A stretch of 64,000 bases of DNA from Brachionus manjavacas (lineage: Eukaryota > Rotifera > Eurotatoria > Ploima > Brachionidae). Positions 11,640-23,500 of the stretch are shown piece after piece (the first letter of the stretch is position 1; each line of letters starts with the position of its first letter). Under the pieces are notes generated by a model. The model did not search any database and had not been told where the DNA came from. It saw only the letters and a list, made by a program, of their open reading frames with translations. The position numbers and the translations under genes are program-made. Location: positions 9,424,001 through 9,488,000 of the forward strand of contig JAHQIY010000003.1 in the NCBI GenBank assembly GCA_019054805.1, read 5' to 3'.

Positions 11640-13560
11640 TCTATTTAAAAGCATAAATGATAAATATCTTTAAAAATCTTTTATCTTTTCAATCTAAATC
11701 AATTATTATTAGCTTTGAATTTTAGTCTTTGTGAGATTTTAAATTTAAGATCCTACAAAAATTTTCTAACTAATCAGTTTTGAATCTTTTTATAAAACAA
11801 CCTGTTTTTTTTTAAACTCTCCCAAATAAAGATTTAAATTTTAAATTAAGAATAAATTCCAATTTTAATAATCAAGTACTCATTCAAGACTAAAATTTTC
11901 ATCATTTCATTATTTCAATCTTCCTATTTATTAAACTCATAAAATTTTCAATTATTGAATTTTCTTCAAGTCATAAAAATATTTGATTTTTTTTAAATTC
12001 TAATCCCAATATAAATCGGCTTACAATAAATTCTTACCTTTAAATAAGATATAAAAAATTAAATTAAATTTAAATCTTTTAACAAATCTATCGTAATCCA
12101 ACTTTATAATAAAAATTTTAAAAAAAATCAAAAAAAGCGATCTTTAAAATAAATATTCATTTCGAAAAACTTTACCAAAAAAAGTGATATTTCAAGCAAG
12201 AATAGAATTATAAAATTTTATAATTTTTATTTTATCAACTATTCTTAATAGCCTTTTAGTTTGATAGAGTTTTAATTAAATTGATGATTAATTTTTTTTT
12301 TTCGTTTTATTTCTAAAAGAGATTTATTTTTTATTAAATTTGAGGTAACTATTAATTTTTTTTCAGTATTAATTTCAATAGCATTAATTCGCAGTATTAA
12401 TTTAAATTGCAGCCATTCAAGGCATATAGAATTTACAAATAAACCTTCCAAAAATTGCAAGAATAAGATTATTTTTCATTAATTTAAATTGACAAATTGA
12501 GATTTTTTAACTTTGATAATAAAACAACTTGAAACAAAAATGCTTCAATAAATTCAGCAAAATGAATTAATTTTAATTAACAGAAAAATATTAATGATCA
12601 AATATTTATTTTTTTGTCTGAATGATCTATGCTAATTAGAACCTTTTTTGTAATTTGTATATTTATTTTGTTCAAATGATAAAATTCTTTCATCGCTACT
12701 TAAATAATTTTGAAGAAGGCGGCTATAATTTAAAAAATTTAATTTTCAATTCTAAGTTAACATACACTTTGATTAAATATAATTTATTATCAAATATCTA
12801 TATTAATTGTTTCTTTAAATTGCACTGTTAAACAAAACTAATTAGCTTAATTTTAATTTTAAAAAAAATTACAAGTTTAGTATCTTGACTTGTCTATGAC
12901 TTTATGACTTAAACAACACTAGTTTCAGATCAGAGATCAGTTTGTGATATCTTATTTTATCAAAATCGTTGACTTTACTGACTTTATAACATTTTTATAA
13001 TATTTTGGTCAAAATATTCAAAAAATTATCAATAAAGGCAATATTTTAAAAATATTTACAATTTAAAATTTTCATATTTTTATTTTTTTGGACAATATTT
13101 CAAAATAATTTACTTTTAATTTTGGTTTCTAAATAATTGAGTCAGTTTTTTATGAATTTTTTGAAAAAATATAAATAAGTTAAAATGTTAATTTTTTATA
13201 TTTTGCCTTAATAAAATCAAAATATTCAAAATTTAGAATATATCACATGGTTTAAGGCTTTTTAAGAAATAGACCTAAAATTTAAAAATTTAAAGCCATA
13301 GACTTGCTCAGAATTTTAACTAGTTAATTAAAAAAAATGGAGTTTAACACTATTTTTTAAAAACTAGAAGTTTTTAAAGGATAAGCTATTCGTAGATCTC
13401 TAGGTATTAGATTTTTTTCTGAGGTTCTCAGATAAAAATTAAGTGCTTCAAAGGACCTAGTTTACGAATTTCAAGTAAAAAATTATAAATTTAGATAGCA
13501 CTTAAGTTTTGAATTTCTTGAACTTTAATTTCTGATAAAACAAAATGTCATATTAATTTT
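11640..13560. other. AT-rich intergenic DNA, nothing recognised
   Basis: Long A/T runs with no splice-bounded open frame, no transposase or RT motif and no RNA-like structure that I can recognise. Frames such as 12272-12460 (-) are low-complexity Ile/Lys/Asn-rich noise. Confidence 0.55.
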
Positions 13561-14047
13561 AATAACGTAATTGCTCGATTTTAGTGACATGTCACTATAG
13601 TCGAAAAAGGCCTAAAAATGACGATTTTTACAAAATTTAGTGTCTAAGTTAGTGACATATTAATTTGAACTCAATACTTAAGCATGTTAAATCTTGAAAT
13701 ATAATTACGCAATTATTTCTAAAAATGTAAAATAGCTGAATGTTATTATATTAAACATATATATACTATTTCAACAAAACCAAAATTTCAACTATATAAA
13801 AATTCATTCTTGAATATTTTATTCATCGTTTTTTTTATATCAAAGTTTCAATTAAGATTTTCTTCTATTTAACTTCTACTTTGAAGTTAACGATTACCTT
13901 TTATTACGAAAACCTTAAAAAGTATTATGAATAAAAAGGTTATTTGATTAATTGATCGAAGTTTCTAATGTAAACACATGATAAGTTAAATCACATTCAT
14001 TTCCAGCAGTAATCAACTAACATAAAATTTAGCTTTAATATTTTGAA

Positions 14048-15353
14048 ACCATAAAAATAATTAAAAAAACCATAAAAATAGTAATTTTTACCACAAATTT
14101 AATAAAAAATAACATTTTTATTTTTTATGCAATATTTTTTATTTATTTTCCACATTTTTAATTAATTACTCCTAAATTAATAATTTTTCCATATTTTAAT
14201 TACAATCACCATAAATTTAATAAAAAATACCAAAAATATAATAAGAAACTCCAAACGTTTTACAGTTATTTTTGAGTATAGCATTATCATTGATTTCGGA
14301 AGCCATCGCACTTGTTGTTGGTCTAACACAAACACGTTTGTTATCTGAAAACATCTGTTATCACCTCATCAAATTTTTTCCATGGTTTATTTTTTAATCG
14401 TTGTAAATATTGTTTACATTCATCTCTTGACAGTTTACAATTTTTTTTGTCATTAACATCTCTAACCATATAATATTCACCTACATGCTGAATTGTTTTT
14501 CCTATTCAGCATGATTTCGTTGTATTGATCACACCATTCTTTTATGTCATTCATAGTCGGTTGATTGCTAACTTTTTTTGGCTTTCGAATAAGTTTCAAA
14601 ATATTATTGATTTTTGTTTTTTTTGGGGGTTGCAAGCCAGCTTTTATTAAATTTGTTATGATGGCTTCAGGTTTTTGACCAAAATTTTCATATTCATTTT
14701 ACTATTTTTTGATATATTATTGGATCAATCTTGTGAAAATCTTCTTCATCATTTGGATGATTTGTATGCTCATCATCTGATATAAAACAATTACCTTTTG
14801 ATCCGTCTGTTAACTGTAAATATAAAGCTGCACGACATCCATGCTTCAAGTATTTGCAATAAAATCGATGCTTATCTCCATCTTGACTTTTAAAAATCCA
14901 AGTATTTCCATTGATTGTTTCTTTAAGAATCACATCAAAATCTTCAAACGACTTAAACAAATCATATGTAATTGCTTTCCCCCTTTTTCTAATCTCATTA
15001 GCTGGTTTGAGAACATCTTTCCAATCTTGATCAACATCTTCTAATGTTTTGTTGGCTGGATCTTCTAATACACTCTCCTTAGATAGTGTTTCACTCATTT
15101 TTTTCGATTTTCTGATAATATTTTTTTAAAAAATTTATCATTAAATAGAAAAAAACTTATCGGTAATTATCAATTAATAATTAACTAAATTTGTGGCACT
15201 TTTAATGAATATATTGTCATTTTATTAAAATTGTGTCAAAAGTACTATAATAGTTGCGATTTAATTAAATTAGTGGAAAAAGTATTAAATGTGTGAAAAA
15301 TTATTAAAATTGTGGTATTTTGTACTATTTTTGTGGTATTAGTTTTTTACGGT
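14048..15353 (-). mobile_element. MULE-like element nested in the pogo-like element
   Basis: Inverted terminal regions start ACC(A/G)TAAAAA at both ends (14048 and, reversed, 15353). They are arrays of ACCACAAATTTAAT-like units, with several in 14048-14240 and inverted counterparts such as AAATTGTGGTATT in 15180-15353. The interior holds the FLYWCH-like transposase N-terminal pseudogene (minus strand). I could not find an unambiguous target duplication. Confidence 0.65.
14290..15098 (-). pseudogene. MULE-type transposase N-terminus with FLYWCH/WRKY-like zinc finger
   Basis: ATG at 15098 opens a 134-codon frame ending at 14694. It has an acidic leader, then FKSFEDFDVILKET, NTWIFKSQDGDKHRFYC and KYLKHGCRAALYL, then DDEHTNHPND. 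The C-x6-C ... H-x-N-H pattern after a WxF segment is the FLYWCH/WRKY-GCM1-type finger at the front of many Mutator-like transposases. After a frameshift the coding continues as QKPEAIITNLIKAGLQPPKK, then LNNILKLIRK-like sequence, then MNDIKEWCDQYNEI. A second frameshift follows, then VRDVNDKKNCKLSRDE. All of this is degenerate and the MULE catalytic core is missing. Confidence 0.7.
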
Positions 15354-15699
15354 CCCATAAAATTTTAGGATAAATTTAGTAGTTAAATTTCCATATGTTT
15401 TAATTTTTTTTATAATACTCCATTCTTTTAATATACAAAAAAGGCCACAAAAATTGTCGTTTTGTACATTAAATGGGTGGATTAGTTTAAAGGGTTGATC
15501 GAAAAAAAATTTTTTCGATAATTTTATTTAAAATTTTTTATTCAAATAGATTTTTATCCGCTGATTCAGAAAAATATTGAGCTTTTTTTAGTTTAAATGA
15601 AATTCGTTATCACAACCTCTTAGTTTTTTATCCTTTACTTTATTCCTATACTTATTAAATATATTTAAGTAATAATTTTAATAACAATAATTAATTAAG

Positions 15700-15837
15700 A
15701 TGTTAAAATCGCAAAATGAACAGGAAAACGAAATACGTCGTTCATACACAATGGCATTCAAAAGAGCCGCGATTAGGCATTACGAAACATATAAAAATTT
15801 AACTGATATTTTTATCCTTAAATTTTATGTTTGTTGA
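15700..15837 (+). pseudogene. pogo/CENP-B-type helix-turn-helix fragment
   Basis: A 45-codon frame: MLKSQNEQENEIRRSYTMAF, then KRAAIRHYETYKNLTDIF. Basic residues then (S)YTxxFKxxAIxxYE is the first helix region of the psq/CENP-B-type HTH at the N-terminus of pogo-like and related transposases. The frame stops (TGA 15835-15837) before the recognition helix. It sits in the right half of the TA-flanked element, consistent with being its transposase start. Confidence 0.6.
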
Positions 15838-16216
15838 TTGATGTTATAAAAAGGGTCAGTTAAGCTTTTAACTTATATTTTTTCAAGGATTAAGTTGGGA
15901 ATTTTATATTCTTTCGTAAAATTCATTAATAAAATAAAAATTTTCTTAATAGTTAAACACTTTCTCGTCATCCAGACAAAAACTAATAAAAAATAATTTA
16001 ATTACTTAAAAAATCATTTTTAAGCCTTTTTTTGACTATAGTGACATGTCACTAACTTAGACACTAAATTTTGTAAAAATCGTCAATTTTAGGCCTTTTT
16101 CGACTATAATGACATTCACTATAGTCGAAAAAGTTCAAAATGAAAATCAGTGTTCGATAAATAGTGACATGTCACTATAAATAGAGTGACATGTCACTAA
16201 AATCGAGCAATTACGT

Positions 16217-17031
16217 TATCTTTAATTTCTAATCTTCTAGTTAGATTGAATTAATGACCATATTTCAACATGCTTTAACATAAACTAAGATTGCTAGGGA
16301 AATTACGAAAAATGATTCTTTGGTTCTGTTTATTGTTATTTGTTTAAGTCTATTAAAAATCGGTATTTTCAAAAGGTTTAAAAAGTATTCAACCCTTTTT
16401 AATAAATAATATTAAAATAAATTCGGCTCCGAAATAAAGAGTAAAATACTTAATTTGAATAGGATAACTATTTTCACAACGTGCTATTTTAGTTTATTAA
16501 TTATTTGATTATCTCTATTAATCATAGACTCTTACACACAAAGTAGAATTTAAAAAAGTGAATATTAATCAAATAGTTAAAAGTTTATTTTCTGAAGTAA
16601 AATGAGATAAGTTAAAATAGTTGACTATGACGAGTTCTAAGTTTTGAATAATTTAAAGTTGTAATTAGTCATAATTAGTCGTAAACTGGCAAAACGATCT
16701 CGAAAATTGTTGTGTTGGGTTTCAATTTTGTACTATCTCAAAAATTTATCTATCTTTCGAGTGCCATCTCCTGAATACTTTTTAGGATATTTAAAATTTC
16801 CTTCTGAAAATTAATTGAATGAAAAAAAATTCAAATTATTCATTTATCAAACTAAATATCAATTTAATTTAAAATAATTGTCTTAATAAAAAAGGTTTTT
16901 CTTCTCCAAATGAAAAACTTCAAGTATCTGAATTTACTACAAATTTCGACAAGTTTTCTGGAAATTATCAGCAAACAAGTAAAAATTTAATTCTGTTAAA
17001 TTATTTTTAATTTTTCTAAATAAAATAAAAG
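16217..17031. other. Gap upstream of EGF gene; possible signal-peptide exon
   Basis: Mostly AT-rich DNA. A short frame starting ATG at 16910 (MKNFKYLNLLQISTSFL) ends in front of a good GTAAAA donor at 16979 and could be a signal-peptide exon for the EGF gene. Its phase (0) does not match the downstream acceptor (needs phase 1), so I do not join them. Confidence 0.35.
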
Positions 17032-17654
17032 GCAAAAAATACGATTTTTTCATTGCGGACCGAGAGTTTGTGTCAAATATGATCAACACCACAAATGACA
17101 TTGGGGACTGTCTTGCCAACTGTTCCAATAGAGGATTTTGCTATTTGGAAAGAAAATTAAAATACACTTGCTCTTGTAACACTGATTATGGTGGACCGCA
17201 ATGCCAGTTTAACTTGAAACCTTGTTTCTCAAATCCATGTTTAAACAATAGCACATGCGTTGATTTTAGACAAAGTCAACATGAATCTAAACACTATACC
17301 TACAAATGTACATGTGACCAATTTTATTATGGGGCTAACTGCCAATTTGAAATTGATCTATGTAAAAATGAAACATGTTCAAACAATGGATATTGTTATA
17401 GTGAATGGAAATTAACAAAATGTAAGTGCTTTTTTTCATTTAGTGGCGATAAATGTCAAATCGAGTCGAATGAAATTAAAATACGAAAAATAATAAAGAC
17501 TTCTTCAATAGTGATTTCCATTATAGTTCTGGCAAGTTTTTTTATGCTCTGCATAATTTGTGATATTTTGACGTTTTTTGAAGCTAAAAGAAATGCATCA
17601 AGGAAACAAGTAGTTAAAAAGATCGAGATCAAACGATTTGAATATAAAAATTGA
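17032..17654 (+). CDS. EGF-repeat single-pass membrane protein, 3' exon
   Basis: Acceptor AG at 17030-17031, then an open frame to TGA at 17652-17654, about 207 residues. Three EGF-like modules are visible: CLANCSNRGFCYLERK...CSCNTDYGGPQC; CFSNPCLNNSTCVDF...CTCDQFYYGANC; and CKNETCSNNGYCYS...CKCFFSFSGDKC. A hydrophobic helix (SSIVISIIVLASFFMLCII) comes next, then a short basic tail (KKIEIKRFEYKN), giving a type I topology with the EGF modules outside. The 5' end is missing: the exon needs a phase-1 donor, and the only nearby in-frame start (16910) has a phase-0 donor. It is probably the C-terminal part of a larger receptor-like or adhesion protein. AT-rich codons resemble the WD40 and vWA genes. 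AATAAA follows near 17666. Confidence 0.85.
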
Positions 17655-17839
17655 ATGATAATACTAAATAAATCTTTTTATAATAAAAAGGTTATTAGAC
17701 ATCATTAACAGCTTCAAATATTAATCTGAACCATTTGAATTATTTTTCCGATGATTTATTGACCTTCTTATTATTTTATATTTTTAAATTATATTTTTTG
17801 TAATAAAACAATTAAACAAAAATTTTTTTTTCATAAATA

Positions 17840-17920
17840 CGCGCTTCCCGAGTGGTCAAACACGTGGCGTATGCTCTGAAGCACTAAATGCAAGGCGTTG
17901 GAATTCAGTAGATCCGGCAG
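17840..17920 (+). repeat. Possible tRNA-derived (SINE-like) head
   Basis: CCCGAGTGGTCAAACACG closely resembles a tRNA-Ser/Leu D-arm and A box. About 45 nt further on, GTTGGAATTC is a degraded B-box-like string. It abuts the LINE RT relic that follows. There is no convincing acceptor stem, so a functional tRNA is unlikely. A SINE/LINE chimera or coincidence are the alternatives. Confidence 0.28.
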
Positions 17921-18357
17921 GAACATTTACGCCCAATCCGATCTACTGATGGGGGATGACGAGTCCAGGAGCGCACTAGCTTTCGTCGACACAGAAAAGG
18001 ATCTGGGCATCACGTTTTCACGTAATTTGAAATTTTCTATTCACATTAAAAATCAACCGTGTTCGTGGAAACCTGATACAGATGTTCAAACTCACCAAAG
18101 GCATCAACGAAATGAGCTGGGTGAACCCCCCGGTTCCAGCAAGTTCACTATCCCAACCCGGACCCGCCAGAGGTATCAGAGGTCATGCAAGAAGATTTTC
18201 CGGTCAGGCTTCCACCAAATGTCTACAACGGGCAAACACATTCACCAACAGGATAGTCAACGAGTGGAACGCCTTGCCAGTTACAGTGACAGACGCCGAC
18301 TCCGTCAACAAGTTCAAGAATGGATACGATGCATTCCGGTCTAGTCAACAATCCTGA
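17898..18357 (+). pseudogene. LINE reverse transcriptase relic, internally deleted
   Basis: The first frame reads SALAFVDTEKDLGITFSRNL, the EKDLGV strand of LINE RTs. After a frame change, 18082-18357 reads RRFSGQASTKCLQRANTF, then TNRIVNEWNALPVTVTDADS and FKNGYDAF, the RxFFxxRVVNxWNxLP C-terminal block. The portion between these is missing, so the copy is internally deleted. GC-rich compared with flanking DNA. A separate RT scrap follows at 18560. Confidence 0.85.
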
Positions 18358-18559
18358 AGATTAACATTTATTTATAAAATTTTTCTCTTACAGCTTTTTC
18401 TATCCAGAATCTTAACTCTTACTTTGACCTAAAAATTTTAACAGGATTTCTTTTTTCAGTACTTTCTATGTGTTATGTGCAAGGAGCTACCATAGATGAC
18501 CTCCTAGTAGGTCATCTCCGCAATCTTGTCTAAACATTATTCAAAAATAACAATAAATT

Positions 18560-18740
18560 AAAGCATTAGAAAAGGTACAGAGACGAGCAACCAAACTAGT
18601 GTCCAGTGTTAGAAACTTTTCGATGAAAAAATTTCTCTTATCTACTGCCCCTGCGTCAGGAGTTAGAAAAAGCTCACACCACTTAAGTAGACCTTAATGA
18701 AATGTAGATAAAAAAGAAAAAACTTTTATCTGTATCGCTC
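18560..18740 (+). pseudogene. LINE RT scrap (ALEKVQRRATK block)
   Basis: The frame KALEKVQRRATKLVSSVRNF is the conserved block between RT palm and C-terminus of CR1-like LINEs (compare ALEKVQERATK at 11.4 kb). It decays by frameshift into LPLRQELEKAHTT and VDLNEM, recognisable as RxRxDLIEMY remnants. Confidence 0.7.
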
Positions 18741-19139
18741 TATACTGAAATGAAACCCCCTCCAAGATTTTGTCGTCAACTCTTCTTTGGTTAAAGTGTC
18801 ACCAACACTGAAGCACTCAAACTTGGATCTTGGAACTTAGTTTGAAGTCAGAGGATAGGTTCATTAATTGTTATGACTTAAAAAATAAATACCATAAAAT
18901 CGGACGTCAGTAAACGTCACCACAAATTTAGAAAAAAAAATCACAAAATCAGTAAAAATATTACTATTTCATTAAAAAAAAACTAATTTGGTTTTTTATT
19001 CACAAAATCAATAAAACGTATCTAATAGAGCAAAACTGTCACAAATTAATTTATTAATTCACTAATTAGATAAAACCTGCACTAATTTGATAAATATATA
19101 AGATTTGTTCGAGTTAGCAGTAAAACTATTCGAGGAAAA

Positions 19140-19617
19140 ATGGAAAGCAAAAAGGTTGGGGAAATAGAAATTTTTTTAAAATATTTTTTAAGTCTATGGG
19201 CCTATAAAAACAACGGCTGGTTCGAAGGGTTTTATGATGGTATTCCAAGCATGACAAACGGACTCAAGTCATGATAAAATCAAGAAAGCGTTAAACGGAC
19301 AGAGACTCGCATTGTTGGAATTTTTGAACGAATGTCGTTTGAATCTGATTAAATTTTGGTCAGATATTCGTTCCGATGAAGTCGCTGCAGTTGATCAAAG
19401 CACAAACCAGTGTATTAGAATAAACAACGTTAATGTCAAAGAGTTTCACAATGAACCACCAGTTTCAATTAAAGAATTTTTGAATGGCTATTATTGGAAT
19501 AAGAAGTCAGAGCAAGTTCAACATTTAAGTGAAAAATCGTGCATGGTGAAAACAAATATCAACTTAACACGTGATGAGTATAAACAGTACACGAGTAAAC
19601 TCGAGTTAAAGCCATGA
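19140..19617 (+). pseudogene. Mutator-like (MULE) transposase fragment
   Basis: From ATG 19140 the frame reads WAYKNNGWFEGFYDGIPSMT then NGLKS, the region W(F/Y)EGxxxGxPSTNNGLES that follows the MULE catalytic core. After a stop and frameshift it continues (19312-19617) as LLEFLNECRLNLIKFWSDIR, then VNVKEFHNEPPVSIKEFLNG and NLTRDEYKQYTSKLE. This is typical of the C-terminal portion of invertebrate MULE transposases. The DDE core is absent. It lies inside the ACCACAAAT-type terminal arrays, supporting the link between those arrays and a MULE transposase. Confidence 0.7.
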
Positions 19618-19639
19618 TCGAATTTTTTGCCAAAATATT

Positions 19640-20092
19640 CTATGTGTAAAAAATGAAAAAAATCGGAACTAAATTTAATAAATATATGTATTTAATTGAA
19701 AGCTGAATATTTAAGATGTCATTAGATTGTAGTGTAGATGTTGGCCTAGCTTGTTCTGGTTCAATTTCAACACTTTCTTGGATATTTAATGCAGATACAT
19801 TTTCCTCCTCTAAATTTTCATCAAAATTGTCCTCGTCATCGAAACCCACTAGTGCCTCTTCCTCTTCAATATTATCAATATAGGTGTTAAAAACAATATT
19901 TTTGGAGACTTATTCTTTCAATGTTTTATGCAAGCTTTTTTGACAATTAATACCACATGACCCAAAAGAATTTTTAATTATATGAGACTCGAAAACTTCC
20001 CATATTTCTGATAACCATTGAATTGATAAAACGTAACCAAGCGATCTAGTATTTCCATGGATTGTCATTTTATACACATAGAATAAACTCAA
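19640..20092 (-). pseudogene. pogo-type transposase C-terminal fragment
   Basis: The minus-strand frame 20092-19910 reads SIQWLSEIWEVFESHIIKNS then FGSCGINCQKSLH, matching the W(I/L)xxxWxxxxxxLIxxSFxxCGI block that ends pogo/Tigger-like DDE transposases. A frameshift leads into an acidic tail (VGFDDEDNFDENLEEENV). It is nested within the MULE-like element. Together with the HTH fragment at 15.7 kb it indicates a rotifer-type pogo family in this genome, though the two pieces need not be the same family. Confidence 0.6.
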
Positions 20093-20530
20093 AAATTGGA
20101 AGAATCCTTAATTTTGACTTATAAACCAAATCGAATTTAATTCTTCATTTTTTTAATTTTTTTTTAAATTCTGGAATAAACGTCAGAAATTTATTAGAAC
20201 ATTAGTTAAATTTAGCTTTTATTAATAGAACATTTCTTAATTTTAACCGGAATTCTCAAAAAATTCAAAAAAATTACTTTAACATGGTTTCGATGGGAAC
20301 TATTCCATATATAGAATTCCCGTTAAATTTCAGGTTTATTCCTAGTATGCTGGGCAAAGGTGTACGGTAATATTTTTTACTTAATTAGTAAATTTTTTAA
20401 CTAATTAGTGAATTCTTTTTCTGAAATAAATATTATAAACTGAATTAGTTAATTGTTTATTGATTGTGTTATTTTTTTACTAAATTAGTGAAGATTTTTA
20501 CTGGATTTGTGAATAGATATTATTTATGCC

Positions 20531-23500
20531 CCATAAAATTATCTATCTATTCAGACATATTAAATCAAATAAAAATAAATATTAATTTGCTTATACAAGT
20601 TTTCTGTGAGAGTCAGAATAGAGTGACCAGCCTCAATACTGGAGTCTAACAATGAGAATTTTTATTAAAAAATGAAAATTATCAACTAATTTCAAATTTT
20701 TTAGCAGATTAGATTGAATTAAGTGTTTTAAAAATTTAAAGGAAATCCTCTTTATTTTTTAGAAGCGTATAATTGTGCATTTAAAAAATAGTCCCAATTA
20801 AGTCAATTTCAGACTTTAAAAATAATAAGAATAATGAACCCTCTAGGCTCAATAATGATTAAAATCGAATGGAAATAAATAAATATACCTTCTGTAAAGA
20901 AGTTATTATGAACAAATGATACCGAAAAAATTCAAAGCTAACTAATTATGAAAAAAATAAAATAAACTACCTTATTAATTCAAAAATAAATCAATACAAA
21001 GAAAATTTAACGAGAATATCAAAACGCAATCTAAAGGAAGAGACTCAAAGTAAAAATAAGGATTGGAAACAAGTTTTGTTGTAAACCTGTTTTATTAGAG
21101 GAATAAAAATAAGATTTTTGAAAGTTAGACTTTTTTATTCTGTTAATTTTATTCATTGTTTGAATAAAATCAGACTTCACACCAATTTCACTATCAATTT
21201 TTTTTATTAAAATTATTGTGCTAAACATACTTTTTTTTCAAATTTTTTTATTACAATGGGTATATTCCGTAATCGTGCCTTTTTTGCGTGATTACACAAC
21301 TCTGATTTTAACACACTTAGAGGTCTAATCAAGTAACAAAAGTGAAACAAAAAAAATCTTAGCTCTATTTATTTAAATTTTGAAAAAAAATTATAATAAG
21401 AAACGCAAAAAAGTTATCGTAATGAAATGACAAAGATTTAGAAAAAACATAAATAGAGATATTTAGTTATTTTTTTTCATTTATTTGATTCGATTAATAC
21501 AACATTTTTTAAAGAAAATAAGTTAAAAATAAGATTTATTTCATTTTGATCGGATCTCAAACGCTTACAAAAGATAAAGAAATTTCGTAATAAAATTTAA
21601 AAAAAAATTTTTTCTTTTTTTTTATCAATAGCTAATCAGCACACTTAAATGTGTGACAAAAAGAAAAGAAATTTATTTTTAAGTCTTATGATGTGATTTA
21701 TATTAAATGAGCTAGAAAGATTTAATAAGTGTGAGTACAATACGTTGAAGAGTGTGAACCATATTTTTAAGTATGCTGTAACCATAGACCCAATTACAAT
21801 ACCTAATTCTTAAAGAAAAATTAATAAAATAATTGATTATTTTTTAATTAAAAAAAATTAAAGAAAATTTCTAATTATTTTAATAAAGATTTAAATCTAG
21901 TATGATCGGTTAAAATTCGTGTTAGTCTTTAGTGAAAATTTTTGCAGTTTTTAATTGATAAAGAAATTTAACTCTTTTAATTTTAATTGAAATTTTTTTT
22001 GCTATTTCCATGCACACCACTCAATCAAGAAGACCCACTCAGAGTATTTTAAAAGTTAAATTCAAGTTCAGACTTTGTCTCAACTACATCGCCACAATAA
22101 TTACATGGAACGGCAAAAAATTCATGTGGCCAGATTTAATTTAAAAAAAATTTAAGTCTGGGCTTGAACTTTAATTTAAGACTTATGAATTAATTTTTTA
22201 TTTTATTTAATTTTTGTAAGCCTTTTTTTTATTCTCCCATTTAAGCCAATATCATAAACGATAAAATGACCTGATAAATCACATTTTATTAAAAAACAAT
22301 CCCAAAAAAGTAAAAACCAATGCAATTTTTGTTCTTTGGTTAAATAATTTAATTTCCAAAATAATTAGTATACAAATTCTAAGTATATTCCGTAAAGTTT
22401 CCTTATTTTAGTTTTCATTATGGATACATGAAGTCAAATAGAAAGCTTGATGACAACTTACTCAATTTTTTCTAAGCTTTACTGTTCTTTACAATCTAAA
22501 AAAAATAATTCAAAATTCCACGAAATAATGAATTATTAAACTCCAGTAAATCAAACTTACTCCATCAATACTTAAATTTCATTTTTGGTTCAAATGATTT
22601 AAATTTTTTGCCATTGACTTCAAAAAGTTTGAAATAAAATTTAAAATTTAATTTAAAATCAATTTTTTTAGCTCTTTCAAATTTGATCAATATTTTTTAT
22701 TCATTTTATAATTTCAATTTAAACTAATGTAAAAAATTTTAATGAAAGCAAAATTTTTAAATTTGATTCACTTAAAAAAAATTAAACTCAGACATACTCT
22801 GTGCTGATAATCTAGATAAGAATGAAAAAATTGAAATTAAAATATCTTTTTAATGAATAAACAGTTGGAATTTCCCACCGTCTGAAGTAATTTGTAATAA
22901 AGTAAAGCGACTTTAGAAGAAAAGATCTAAAAAATATTTAACAATTAAAAAATTTAATTTCCTAATGTTCATTAGATTCAATTCAAAGCAGACAATCGAA
23001 AATAATTTTGAAATTTAAAATTTATACAATATATTGAACCAAATAAAATTCTTTCATTTCTGAATCTTGATATTAAAATATTAAATTAGCTTAATTAAGC
23101 AACTAACTCGAAGTAGGAATTCATGTTTGTGTTTGATTATTCTTGTTTTCGCATCACCTAACACTCATTCAAATTTGTTTAAATGAATCAAATTTATCTT
23201 TAAAAAAACGAGTGGTTTATCTCAAAGCCCTTTGTCATTTACTTCCTTTGGGATCCAAAATCTGGAAGAATTTAATTATTAGATTATTTTATATTTTAGC
23301 CTGAGAGATCACTCATTGTATATAAAAGCGTGTACAATTTTTTTTTCAAAGTATTGATTAAAGGAAGGATTTTTCTACAAACAAAAATATTGATGCCCAC
23401 TCTTTTTTATTAGTAATTTAATCCATTTCTCGTCCTAAAAGCTTCCTTTTTATTTATCATCCTTTAACTATCTATCTAATTCATTTAAAGGCAATTAATT

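Larger units (their letters stand above)
13565..16216. mobile_element. Tc1/pogo-like DNA transposon, 2.65 kb, with nested element
   Basis: Ends are inverted copies beginning ACGTAATTGCTCG, each flanked by TA (13563-13564 and 16217-16218), the Tc1/mariner/pogo target duplication. The left arm covers 13565-13658. The right arm (16031-16216) contains the same sequence plus an extra internal block. The perfect 14-bp palindrome AGTGACATGTCACT occurs once at the left (13583) and three times at the right (16040, 16163, 16185), a plausible transposase-binding site. The interior carries a pogo-type helix-turn-helix fragment (15700-15837) and a nested MULE-like element (14048-15353). No catalytic domain is left. 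Confidence 0.8.
18891..20530. mobile_element. MULE-like composite, about 1.64 kb, with pogo fragment
   Basis: The left region (18891-19105) has ACCATAAAATC and repeated CACAAATTTAG / CAGTAAAAATA motifs. The right region (20365-20530) carries the inverted set (TTTACTAAATTAGTGAA, ACTGGATTTGTGAA, ATTTATGCC). These motifs match the terminal arrays of the element at 14048-15353 and the one near 42.7 kb. Inside are a MULE transposase fragment (+) and a pogo transposase C-terminus (-). Exact ends and target duplication are unclear. Confidence 0.6.

Noticed and set aside
19312..19617. Independent 101-codon gene
   Set aside because: Sequence continues, after a frameshift, from a MULE transposase block at 19140 and lies inside transposon arms, so it is a transposase remnant rather than a host gene.
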